Source: Candidatus Latescibacterota bacterium | GTDB taxonomy: Bacteria > Latescibacterota > UBA2968 > UBA8231 | NCBI GenBank assembly: GCA_022825185.1 | Contig: JAJDYK010000295.1 | Span: 1-13,761, forward strand | Direction of reading: 5' to 3' | Length of the DNA stretch: 13,761 nucleotides | Part shown: positions 1 to 6,695 of the stretch, in pieces | Layout: each line of letters opens with the position of its first letter | How positions within the stretch are numbered: the first letter of the stretch is position 1 | Notes under the pieces: model-generated | Seen by the model: the letters and a program-made list of their open reading frames with translations, nothing else | Told to the model about the DNA's origin: nothing | The model's database searches: none | Program-made: the position numbers and the translations under genes

Positions 1-240
1 TCCTCGGGCAATAGTCTCGCCGACGCGCTCAGCCTCCCCCTTGATCTGAATGCGATAAATAGTCCCCGTAGCCGTGAGGGTGTACAGGGTGTTGTCGCGC
101 GGGTCCTTGGCAATGCGCATGGTCCGCCGACTCACGTCGAGCAAGTGGCGGACTTGAACATCGTCGCGTAGGGGCCGGGGATCGGCACCGACAGCATTTA
201 AAGTCCAGCCGATTAGGATTATTCCGATAATTTTTCGCAA
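1..240 (-). CDS. Exported PQQ-dependent sugar dehydrogenase-like protein, N-terminal part only
   Basis: The gene enters from position 240 and runs off the left edge after 80 codons with no stop. I choose a TTG start at 240-238. In the same frame a TGA lies just upstream, no ATG is available, and a GAGGAG ribosome site sits 8 bases before the TTG. Residues 1-19 form a signal peptide (MRKIIGIILIGWTLNAVGA). Then comes V-R-H-L-L-D-V and, around residues 42-66, R-I-A-K-D-P-R-D-N-T-L-Y-T-L-T-A-T-G-T-I followed by YRI. That resembles the first beta-propeller blade of the glucose/sorbosone (PQQ sugar) dehydrogenase family. The gene starts 30 bases after a diheme cytochrome gene, the usual partner as electron acceptor for such enzymes. 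Only one blade is visible, so another exported beta-propeller is possible. The reading frame and export signal are firm; the enzyme name is tentative. Confidence 0.6.
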   Translation of the reverse strand, partial: MRKIIGIILIGWTLNAVGADPRPLRDDVQVRHLLDVSRRTMRIAKDPRDNTLYTLTATGTIYRIQIKGEAERVGETIARG

Positions 241-248
241 TGCAATCG

Positions 249-254
249 CTCCTC
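249..254 (-). promoter_or_regulatory. Ribosome binding site deciding a TTG start
   Basis: GAGGAG on the minus strand lies 8 bases before the TTG at 240. It supports translation start at this rare codon; an in-frame TGA overlaps its first G. Confidence 0.6.
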
Positions 255-270
255 ACAGATGAAGTGAATT

Positions 271-1725
271 CTAGCGCACCAGCACCAACTGCCGGGCTGC
301 CGAGTAGTCCCCCATTCGCAAGCGATAGAGGTACGTGCCGCTGGCGGCCAAGTCGCCATCTTCTGTCCTACCATCCCAGCGCACCGTATAAAACCCCGGT
401 GCCTGCTCGGCCTGTACTAAGGTGCGCACTTTCTGGCCCACCGCATCGTATAGGGCCAGTTCCACTGGGCCGGTCGCCCCAACCCGATAGACGATGGTGG
501 TATGGGCATTGAAGGGATTGGGGAAGTTCTGCGCTAAGCTAGTCTCTTCTGGTACAGTCGCCAGTCCTTGTATGGCAGTAGGCTGATCCATACTGGCGAT
601 CCAGCGGCGGATCAGATCGCTGCCTTCCCAGTCAACCACGGTGGAGGCCACCGGCGGCATGCGATTGGAGGAAAAGGTGAGCAGGCGCAAGTACAGGGTG
701 GAGTTTTCCGGGTCGCCTGGGGTGATGATAAACCCTTCTTCAGTACCCAGAGCACCCAAGGAGGGCACCCAGTTTAGGGTATTGGTCTCCTCTAAGGGAG
801 TGTCGTATCGCAGGTCGATGGTCGAGCGGCTGACCACATGGGGGCGATGGCAGTGAGCACAATTGGCCGCCAGATAGGAGCGGCTGCGGTCGGCCAGCGG
901 CAGGCTTTCATCGGTGGGGTCAGCCCACTGGGGGAAGCCATCGTAATTCTCGCCGATGTCCTCAGTGAACAGACCAATATGATTTAGGGTGCGCAATTGG
1001 TTATCTACAATGCCGCCGTAGTCGTACGAGCGATTCATCTGGGCCGTATTGAGCCCCAAGACATAGCCAGCCGGTCCAGTATGGCACAAGGCACAATCTT
1101 CGGGTCCAGGATAGAAATGCACGTATTCGCGGAAGCCGTCCTCGGCTTCTGGGTCGGCGATGAGATAGGACTGGGTCGCCGCCTCTTCGAGCAATATCGC
1201 GTCCTTGCCCTCCAGATCCCACATGTAGCTAAAACCGTCCCATGTATCAGCTTGGCCGCGCTTGACCAAAAAGCGCGTCTCGACAATATGCCGACTGGCC
1301 AAATTACCCTTTTCCAACTCTATGTAGAAATTTTTCACCACCACCGCGTTGGGGGGAAATTTCCAGATGCCCGAGGCGGAAAACTCAATCTGGCTCTGCC
1401 CGGGCAGCGCGATAAAGCGGGTCTTGGCCGTCCCGTCGGACCACAATACCGAATTGACCCGGTAGGGAATGAGTCCCGAAGCCGGGGTCTGGGCCGCCAC
1501 ATTGCTAAACAGGCCCGACTCGGAGACGGTCTGGGGCACTCGTCCCTCGACCGGAGCGATGAGCAAAGAATTGTTCGGCACCCGTTCTTGCAGGCCGTAC
1601 GGGGCCTGGGCTAGGACGGCCGGGGAAGCCATCAAGGTTAGCAAAACAATGAACAGTAGCATGATCGTCCGGTTTGGGGAGACTGCAAAAGGACAGGAGC
1701 CAAACCGCTTACACCAGTCCCTCAC
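271..1725 (-). CDS. Exported diheme c-type cytochrome (SO2930-like) with C-terminal sorting tail
   Basis: The product has 484 residues from a GTG at 1725 that overlaps the upstream gene's TGA (GTGA), suggesting translational coupling. An ATG at 1662 (residue 22) would give a more normal signal peptide, MLLFIVLLTLMASPAVLA, cleaved before QAPYG, but it has no clear ribosome site. Two haem c motifs are visible: CALCH at 211-215 and CAHCH at 289-293. A candidate axial Met lies in RMPP near 356. The motifs NSVLWSDGTAKTRFIALPG (about 91-109), NHIGLF and YLAANCAHCHRP match what I recall of the SO2930/HNE_0200 family of diheme cytochromes, often found beside PQQ sugar dehydrogenases. Residues about 396-484 are a FlgD-like or type IX-style tail (NFPNPFN, GQKVRTLV, ending in LVLVR). 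The expected role is to take electrons from the dehydrogenase encoded just downstream, at or outside the outer membrane. The haem sites are certain, the family likely, the partner inferred. Confidence 0.85.
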   Translation of the reverse strand: MRDWCKRFGSCPFAVSPNRTIMLLFIVLLTLMASPAVLAQAPYGLQERVPNNSLLIAPVEGRVPQTVSESGLFSNVAAQTPASGLIPYRVNSVLWSDGTAKTRFIALPGQSQIEFSASGIWKFPPNAVVVKNFYIELEKGNLASRHIVETRFLVKRGQADTWDGFSYMWDLEGKDAILLEEAATQSYLIADPEAEDGFREYVHFYPGPEDCALCHTGPAGYVLGLNTAQMNRSYDYGGIVDNQLRTLNHIGLFTEDIGENYDGFPQWADPTDESLPLADRSRSYLAANCAHCHRPHVVSRSTIDLRYDTPLEETNTLNWVPSLGALGTEEGFIITPGDPENSTLYLRLLTFSSNRMPPVASTVVDWEGSDLIRRWIASMDQPTAIQGLATVPEETSLAQNFPNPFNAHTTIVYRVGATGPVELALYDAVGQKVRTLVQAEQAPGFYTVRWDGRTEDGDLAASGTYLYRLRMGDYSAARQLVLVR

Positions 1726-2939
1726 TCCAACACCGACCCCTCCTCTTCCACCCGCCCGTACATGCGCGCGAATTCCTCAGACCCATCGTCGTGCCACACC
1801 TCAAAAGACAATCCCCGGATGGTCCCCTCGGCAAAACCAGTTAACGCGTCTATCGGCGGGATGCTGGCCGTATAGAGCACGTGCCCGTCCGGCAGGCGCA
1901 ACTTGCCCAAATGCCGGGGAATTTCCGCCGGCCCGCGCTGCGCCAAGCGCGCAATGACCGCTTCGTCCACCTCCACTCCGAGGCCCGGCCCCTCGGGCAC
2001 GGGCGAACAGCCTTCGACGATCTCAATGCGCTGACGGGCCGCGTCCTCCTCGTACTGGTCGTCGAGATTGATCGAGTGGGCCGCCGTCGGCAACACGGCC
2101 GCCAAGTGCAGCGCCAACGCCTTGGCCAAGGTGCCCCCGGTTAGCTGCACTACCACCTGCATATTGGCTTTGCCATAAGCCAAGCCGCGCACCAACGCAT
2201 CGCCAAACCCGCCGCAGTACTCGGCCACGATGTACGCATCGGCCATCCCCTGCACGACCTCCTGCAACCCGCCCAACGGCGGTACGTGCATGACTAATGG
2301 CACCCCGCATTGGGCGCGGAGCCGCCGCCAGCCTTCTACATCGCTCAGCACCAAGGGATCCTCGATATAGCCCACTACGGGCGATTTTTCGAGCTGTTTG
2401 ACGATGGGCAACACCGTGGCCAAAGTGCGGTTGGAATTAAAGTCGTACTGCATCTTGAAGCCGGGTGGCGCTACATCCTCTACCGCGCGATTCTGCTCAA
2501 ACACGTCGTAGTGCTGGCAAGTGTGCATCTTGAACAGCCGGTAGCCTTGATCAGCAGCGCGGACGATTTCGCGGCTCAGCTCTTCGGGATCGGCGGGCCG
2601 AGTCCATGCTGCCACGGGCACGCGGTCGCGCACCTTGGGGCCCATCAGCTTGTAGGCCGGCACTTCGAGGTACTGCCCCATCACGTCGTACAAGGCCCCG
2701 GCCAAGCCGAGGTGGACATCGCTGCCCAAAAAGTCAAAGGGGCTGCGCCCGATGAGGCCCTCCACGCTCTGCGCCGGCGGCGGCGTGCAGCGGTACTCGC
2801 CCCAGCCTACCAAGCCGTTGTCAGTTTGCACCTTGAAGAAGGTGCGCTGGTCAATGGAGCGGAAGCGCACGGCGTGCTCGGCATTGCGAGCGGCGAGCGG
2901 CACGTGCGCCGGAATGATGTCAACATCGGTAATTTTCAC
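1722..2939 (-). CDS. Mandelate racemase/muconate lactonizing enzyme family protein (enolase superfamily)
   Basis: The product has 405 residues, starting at a GTG at 2939 preceded by AGGAG at 8-base spacing. The N-terminal capping domain (about 1-105) carries the family pattern FFKVQTDNGLVGWGE, and LGSDVHLGLAGALYDVMGQ fits the helical segment before the barrel. The barrel keeps two metal-binding positions: D166 (QYDFN) and E193 (YIEDP). Members usually have KxK at the acid/base site, but here it is K137-M-H139. The usual third acidic ligand after a VP-hydrophobic strand appears to be replaced in VPLVMHVPP (around H218). It ends in the normal PVPEGPGLGVEVDE region and an unusually long tail (about 330-405). 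Substrates in this family are mostly sugar acids (dehydration or racemisation); this one's substrate cannot be named. It is the first gene of the minus-strand operon and overlaps the cytochrome start by 4 bases. Confidence 0.85.
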   Translation of the reverse strand: MKITDVDIIPAHVPLAARNAEHAVRFRSIDQRTFFKVQTDNGLVGWGEYRCTPPPAQSVEGLIGRSPFDFLGSDVHLGLAGALYDVMGQYLEVPAYKLMGPKVRDRVPVAAWTRPADPEELSREIVRAADQGYRLFKMHTCQHYDVFEQNRAVEDVAPPGFKMQYDFNSNRTLATVLPIVKQLEKSPVVGYIEDPLVLSDVEGWRRLRAQCGVPLVMHVPPLGGLQEVVQGMADAYIVAEYCGGFGDALVRGLAYGKANMQVVVQLTGGTLAKALALHLAAVLPTAAHSINLDDQYEEDAARQRIEIVEGCSPVPEGPGLGVEVDEAVIARLAQRGPAEIPRHLGKLRLPDGHVLYTASIPPIDALTGFAEGTIRGLSFEVWHDDGSEEFARMYGRVEEEGSVLE

Positions 2940-2985
2940 GGTTTTTCTCCTCGGCGCGCAAGTGAGATTGCGTTGGCAACAAAAA

Positions 2986-3014
2986 TTGACGATCCATCGC
3001 CGTCGGCCTTAACT
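2986..3014 (+). promoter_or_regulatory. Possible sigma70-type promoter for the deacetylase gene
   Basis: TTGACG (2986-2991) and TTAACT (3009-3014) are 17 bases apart, about 40 bases before the ATG at 3054. The -35 box is good (5 of 6), the -10 box poor (3 of 6). It lies in the 114-base region between two divergent genes. This is a motif match only. Confidence 0.25.
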
Positions 3015-3053
3015 TACCCCATCCCACCCCCATCGCCAAAGGCGGTCTAACCC

Positions 3054-3965
3054 ATGCCTTCTTACATATCTGCTTACGACACCGAAGCCGTGTACGCTTG
3101 GTGGGATGAGCCGACCGGGCCAGGCTACCAAGGCCGGATCAGCTACGAGGGAGAGCGGCTGGCCGAGTGCATTGCCGGCGTCCGGGCCGTGGCCCAAGTG
3201 CATCTAGAGCGGCAAGCGCCGGCCTCCTTTTTCATCGTCGCCGAACTGTTGCAACGCGCCGCGTCTGAATTCCGCGCCATCCTCGACGAGCCCCTTTTCG
3301 ACATCCAATGCCATTCGTTCACCCACAAGGACCTAATCGGTTTAGCCGATGCCGATGACCACGACGCCTTACAACGCGAGTTAGTCGATTCCAAAAAACT
3401 GATCGAAGACACCTTTTCCCGCCCGGTGATCGGCTTGACCGCGCCCGGCGGCTACACTCGCGGCTTCATTGGCCAAGAGCGCATCCTGCACGTGATGTGG
3501 GAGGCCGGCTACCGCTACATGCGCACTGTCGGAGCTGGGCCAGACGGCACCATGCCCGCGCCGCTCAACCGGCCCTTCTGGTACGCCCGCGAGGGCTTCC
3601 CCGGCCTCCTCGAAATGCCCTCGCACGCCTGGCATGACAACATCCTCACCGGGCAGCCGGGCAAGGTGCTGTGGCCGCCGCAATTCCCTTGGCCTTATCC
3701 AGCGCACATGCCCGAAGACGCCCAAGGCGTGTACGACGCCTACGCCCCGGGCATCGACTACGTGCAGCAGGCAAACCTGCCCTACTACTTGCCCATCTTC
3801 CACCCTTGGTCCGTCTATCGCATCGACCGCCGCGCGCAACAACTCGACCTCCTCCTGCGCCGCGCGCAAACGGAAAACCTCCCCCGCGTCTCCTGCACCC
3901 AACAGTACGAATACGCCCTAGCGCATAAGTCCCAAATCCCCGACGCCTCTCCAGACGACCTCTAA
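3054..3965 (+). CDS. NodB-like polysaccharide deacetylase family protein
   Basis: The product has 303 residues and no signal peptide, so it is probably cytoplasmic. NodB-homology motifs appear in order. Motif 1 is AYDTE (8-11, D9), replacing the classic TFDDG. Motif 2 is H87-S-F-T-H91, the two metal-binding histidines. Motif 3 is TAPGGY (129-134), and a late motif is FHPWSVY (249-255). Together D9, H87 and H91 give the expected metal triad of carbohydrate esterase family 4 enzymes, which remove acetyl groups from amino sugars or act on other amide bonds. The YDTE variant is, as I recall, seen in divergent members acting on unusual substrates. The ATG at 3054 has only a weak ribosome site (AAAGGCGG, about 10 bases upstream). 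The gene is divergent from the enolase-superfamily operon and is followed after 4 bases by a gene remnant, which suggests they were once cotranscribed. The fold is well supported; the substrate is unknown. Confidence 0.85.
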   Translation: MPSYISAYDTEAVYAWWDEPTGPGYQGRISYEGERLAECIAGVRAVAQVHLERQAPASFFIVAELLQRAASEFRAILDEPLFDIQCHSFTHKDLIGLADADDHDALQRELVDSKKLIEDTFSRPVIGLTAPGGYTRGFIGQERILHVMWEAGYRYMRTVGAGPDGTMPAPLNRPFWYAREGFPGLLEMPSHAWHDNILTGQPGKVLWPPQFPWPYPAHMPEDAQGVYDAYAPGIDYVQQANLPYYLPIFHPWSVYRIDRRAQQLDLLLRRAQTENLPRVSCTQQYEYALAHKSQIPDASPDDL

Positions 3966-3969
3966 CCCC

Positions 3970-4326
3970 ATGCCCACCCTCTCCCCCACCCACCTCGCTG
4001 CCATCGCCCGCCGTCGCCGCCTCATAGTCAACTTCGACGTAACCTTTGCAATTAATGTGCAGCATCGCCGCAACCCGGATCGGCCCGACCTCATGGAGCA
4101 TCTGTTTGAGTTTGCCAACGCGCCCAGATCGCAGATCGACAGCATTTGGTGGAACTGGGGCGAGGGGAATCAAGCGCCCTATCCGAGCAAGCACTTGCCG
4201 CTGTACGACCATCCGCTCTATCAATTGGGTCAGCCATCGCTGTGCCTACCAAGAGCTAGGCGCGGTAGAAACGCTCGTCGCCAAGTCGCCAAGAGGACCA
4301 TTGGAAACGACTTAGGAAATGGTTAA
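3970..4326 (+). pseudogene. Probable N-terminal remnant of a larger hypothetical protein
   Basis: This 118-codon reading frame starts 4 bases after the deacetylase stop. Its first 85 or so residues look like real protein: LSPTHLAAIARRRRLIVNFD, then SQIDSIWWNWGEGNQ and PYPSKHLPLYDHPLYQLG. I associate this opening with long uncharacterised proteins (several hundred residues) in Latescibacterota- and Poribacteria-type genomes, but I could not check that. After about codon 87 (near 4228) the sequence turns into an Arg-rich, unconvincing tail and stops at 4326. In the +1 frame at 4232-4315 there is a more protein-like stretch, AYQELGAVETLVAKSPRGPL, ending in TAG. It may be the C-terminal end of this or another gene brought in by a deletion. 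I read the locus as a decayed or internally deleted gene. A genuine short protein cannot be excluded. Confidence 0.5.
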
Positions 4327-4345
4327 ATAAAGGAGAGTATCGCTG

Positions 4346-6160
4346 ATGAAGCAGAGTTCGTTGTTTCACCTCGTCTTATTATTGGCCGGCGTCCTGTTCG
4401 TGCAGGACAGCCGCGCCGAGAACCATTTGAATCTGCCCGAAGGTGCCATCGCCCGCCTGAACCATATGAGTTCGGTCTTTTCGGTGGCGTTTTCGCCGGA
4501 TGGTCGGACGCTGGCCAGTGGCGGTGGGGTCTCTGCGGTTCGGTTGTGGGATGTGGAAAGCGGGCAGCAAACAGCCGTACTCCAAGGCCATACGGAGGAG
4601 GTCTGGTCGGTGGCGTTTTCGCCGGACGGTCGAACGCTGGCTAGTGGCGGTTGGGACTATGTGGTTCGGTTGTGGGATGTGGAAAGCGGGCAGCAAACAG
4701 CCGTACTCCGAGGCCATACGGAGAGGGTCTTTTCGGTGGCGTTTTCGCCGGATGGTCGGACGCTGGCCAGTGGCAGTAGGGACTATGAGGTTTGGTTGTG
4801 GGATGTGGAAAGCGAGCAGCAAACAGCCGTACTCCGAGGCCATAGGGGTTGGGTTAATTCGGTGGCGTTTTCGCCGGATGGTCGGACGCTGGCCAGTGGC
4901 GGTGGGGTCTCTGCGGTTCGGTTGTGGGATGTGGAAAGCGGGCAGCAAACAGCCGTACTCCAAGGCCATACAAGTGGGGTCTGGTCGGTGGCGTTTTCGC
5001 CGGACGGTCGGACGCTGGCCAGTGGCGGTTGGGACTCTGCGGTTCGGTTGTGGGATGTGGAAAGTGGGCAGCAAACAGCCGTACTCCAAGGCCATACAAG
5101 TGGGGTCTATTCGGTGGCGTTTTCGCCAGATGGTCGGACGCTGGCCAGTGGCGGCAAGGACTCTACGGTTCGGTTGTGGGATGTGGCACCCTACACCGAT
5201 GCCCTCCCCGAGCCGCCGGAGGTGCGGGTGTCGTTTGGCGCGGCGGCGTACGAGGTAGTCGAAGGGGCGTCGGTGGCCGTGGTAGTGCGACTAGATCGGG
5301 CACCGGAACGGACACTGTCGATTTCACTGACCCGTACGCCGGAAAGTGGCGGCTATTCCGAGGTGCCCGCACAGGTGACCTTCAGCGACGAGCAGACCGA
5401 GCAGACCATCACCCTGACGGCCACCGACGACACGGCCGACGAAGCGGACGAGACGGTGCGGTTGGGCTTTGGGACGTTGCCTGAGGGAGTCAGCGCCGGC
5501 AGCCCGGCCAGCGCCGTGGTGACCATCATAGACGCCGCACGGCCCTCGCACCGCACGGAAGTAGAGGCTACCCTGCTGGGGGATGAGGTGGCAGGCCTGA
5601 TCGTCGAGTTCGCGCGCTCCATAGCCGGCCACGAGCTCCACTACGCCTGGAGGGACACCACCGACACCGACGGTCGCGTCACCCTGACCATTGTCACGGA
5701 AAATCAGGCGAGCGGTTACTACCAAGCACGCGCACGGCGACCCGGCGGGGAGATTGTCAGCCAGTGGAACAGCATTCCTCTCAACGAGAACTATCGACAG
5801 GTCCTAGAGCTGACCTTGGGCGGGGGTGTGCGGGAGGTGGACGTGCAGTTGCTGGCTGTGGCTAAGATCGCCGCGGGGGCACCGGGCAGCGGTTTGCAGC
5901 CGAATGTGCCCAATCCCTTCAACAGCAGCACCCAGATCGCCTACCGCTTGGCCGTGCCCGGCCTCGTGCGGCTGGAGATTTACAACACCCTCGGGCAGCG
6001 GGTGCGCACGCTGGTGGACGACTTCCAAGCCGCCGGGGTGTATCAGGTCGCTTGGGACGCCCGCGACGGGCAAGGCACTGGGGTGGCGGCGGGCGTATAT
6101 ATCGCGAGTCTGCGCCGTGCGCACGGGGTGCAGACGCGGCGGTTGCTTTACCTGAAGTAG
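4346..6160 (+). CDS. Exported WD40-repeat protein with Calx-beta domain and C-terminal sorting tail
   Basis: The product has 604 residues; an AAAGGAG site lies about 10 bases before the ATG. Residues 1-24 are a signal peptide ending DSRA. Residues about 44-281 hold six WD40 repeats of exactly 42 residues, each with SVAFSPDGRTLASG, (V)RLWDVESGQQTAVL and GH. Residues about 293-396 resemble a Calx-beta domain (VRVSFGAAAYEVVEG, then TITLTATDDTADEADETVRL). About 397-510 is a carboxypeptidase-regulatory or Ig-like segment, and about 515-604 is the FlgD-like or type IX tail (NVPNPFN, GQRVRTLV, ending in LLYLK). The architecture indicates a secreted or surface-attached scaffold or binding protein, not an enzyme; no catalytic motif is seen. 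A usual WD40 propeller has seven blades, so six suggests either a six-bladed ring or an array that changes length. The ligand is unknown. Long open frames in the other frames across the repeats are by-products of the periodicity. Confidence 0.9.
   Translation: MKQSSLFHLVLLLAGVLFVQDSRAENHLNLPEGAIARLNHMSSVFSVAFSPDGRTLASGGGVSAVRLWDVESGQQTAVLQGHTEEVWSVAFSPDGRTLASGGWDYVVRLWDVESGQQTAVLRGHTERVFSVAFSPDGRTLASGSRDYEVWLWDVESEQQTAVLRGHRGWVNSVAFSPDGRTLASGGGVSAVRLWDVESGQQTAVLQGHTSGVWSVAFSPDGRTLASGGWDSAVRLWDVESGQQTAVLQGHTSGVYSVAFSPDGRTLASGGKDSTVRLWDVAPYTDALPEPPEVRVSFGAAAYEVVEGASVAVVVRLDRAPERTLSISLTRTPESGGYSEVPAQVTFSDEQTEQTITLTATDDTADEADETVRLGFGTLPEGVSAGSPASAVVTIIDAARPSHRTEVEATLLGDEVAGLIVEFARSIAGHELHYAWRDTTDTDGRVTLTIVTENQASGYYQARARRPGGEIVSQWNSIPLNENYRQVLELTLGGGVREVDVQLLAVAKIAAGAPGSGLQPNVPNPFNSSTQIAYRLAVPGLVRLEIYNTLGQRVRTLVDDFQAAGVYQVAWDARDGQGTGVAAGVYIASLRRAHGVQTRRLLYLK
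4474..5186 (+). repeat. Six tandem 126-bp WD40-encoding repeats
   Basis: TCGGTGGCGTTTTCGCC recurs at 4481, 4607, 4733, 4859, 4985 and 5111, a strict 126-base (42-codon) period; the last copy is cut after the WDV codons. Copies 1 and 4 are identical for at least 113 bases (4481-4593 and 4859-4971). Copies 2 and 5 share the GGACGGTC and GGTTGGGACT variants. This indicates that a three-repeat block was duplicated. Differences cluster in two short windows per copy: the codons after LASGG, and those after GH. Confidence 0.9.
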
Positions 6161-6329
6161 CCCTATGCAAGTCTTCGGCCCGCGCATGGAGGATCACGAC
6201 TTGATTCCGCTCTGTCTCCAGCAGTACCCATCCCCGCGACATGCTCTATGAATACCGCCTGCAGGGATACTCGGCTAACTTCCAGCGAAAACTTGCCCGC
6301 GCAAACGACGATGCCGTTGTTAGCAGATC
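6161..6329 (+). other. Intergenic region with possible gene debris
   Basis: These 169 bases lie between the WD40 gene and the fluoride channel. A reading frame from the ATG at 6165 gives MQVFGPRMEDHDLIPLCLQQ and then YPSPRH before stopping at 6249. One base out of frame, from the ATG at 6241, MLYEYRLQGYSANFQRKLAR continues to a stop at 6345, inside the channel gene. Both halves have natural-looking composition and would join with a single-base shift near 6240, so this may be a decayed gene fragment. There is no ribosome site, and I recognise no family. No fluoride riboswitch signature and no convincing terminator are visible. Confidence 0.25.
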
Positions 6330-6695
6330 ATGGATCGCATTCTAATGGTAGGCTGCGGCGGCTTCATTGGAGCCGTGTTGCGCTACTTGGTCTCCTTGGG
6401 AACCCAGCGCCTGTTGGGCACCCCACTCTACGCCACCCTCACAGTCAACGTAGTCGGCTGCCTGCTCATCGGCTTTTTGGGTGGCTTGGCCGAAGAGCGT
6501 CAATACCTAGGCCCCCAACTCCGCCTATTCCTCTTCGTCGGCATCCTCGGCGGCTTCACCACCTTTTCATCCGTGGCCTACGAGACCGCGCAAATACTCC
6601 GCGCAGGTCAGGTGCCAGCCGCTTTAGTCCACATTGGCCTGCAACTGCTGCTAGGCATTCCCGCCGTATTCGTCGGGTATTGGGCGGCCCGCTAG
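6330..6695 (+). CDS. crcB: Fluoride ion channel CrcB/Fluc
   Basis: The product has 121 residues, typical for the family, with four predicted membrane helices: about 4-24, 34-54, 65-88 and 97-118. Signature segments are present in order: GGFIGAVLRY (10-19), TLTVNVVGCLLIGF (36-49, with the conserved pore Asn at 40) and GGFTTFSSVAYE (74-85, containing the Phe-box and Thr-Ser residues lining the pore and the central Na+ site). Fluc proteins form dual-topology dimers that let toxic fluoride leave the cytoplasm. A single gene implies a homodimer. The start at 6330 is fixed by an in-frame TAG at 6321; the ribosome site is weak. The usual crcB riboswitch was looked for upstream and not seen. The stop codon overlaps the stop of the convergent gene. 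Confidence 0.95.
   Translation: MDRILMVGCGGFIGAVLRYLVSLGTQRLLGTPLYATLTVNVVGCLLIGFLGGLAEERQYLGPQLRLFLFVGILGGFTTFSSVAYETAQILRAGQVPAALVHIGLQLLLGIPAVFVGYWAAR

Noticed and set aside
29..256. 75-codon minus-strand frame at the left edge
   Set aside because: Its Cys/Arg/Pro-rich product is not protein-like. The TTG-started frame at 240 has a ribosome site, a signal peptide and family-like sequence.
997..1614. 205-codon plus-strand frame opposite the cytochrome gene
   Set aside because: It lies entirely antisense to a gene with two haem motifs and a recognised family pattern, and has no recognisable domain or ribosome site.
2966..2983. TTGC-GTTG-GCAA dyad between the divergent enolase and deacetylase genes as a LacI-type operator
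   Set aside because: Only 4-base arms, which is expected by chance, and no regulator gene is present in the window.
2310..3050. 246-codon plus-strand frame opposite the enolase-superfamily gene
   Set aside because: It mirrors codon bias of the real gene on the other strand, and the His/Gln/Ala-rich product matches nothing.
4379..5095. Long open frame on the minus strand across the WD40 repeats (238 codons), and similar plus-strand frames at 4500-5258 and 4924-5484
   Set aside because: The 126-base period is a multiple of three, so any frame open in one repeat stays open in all. The peptides are low-complexity repeats with no independent start signal or family, and the frame at 4346-6160 explains the DNA fully.
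6161..6329. Fluoride (crcB) riboswitch before the channel gene
   Set aside because: The characteristic blocks (GGCGATGAG-type, AACTGCC-type and a later GATGGCCTC-type) could not be found in order in this leader.
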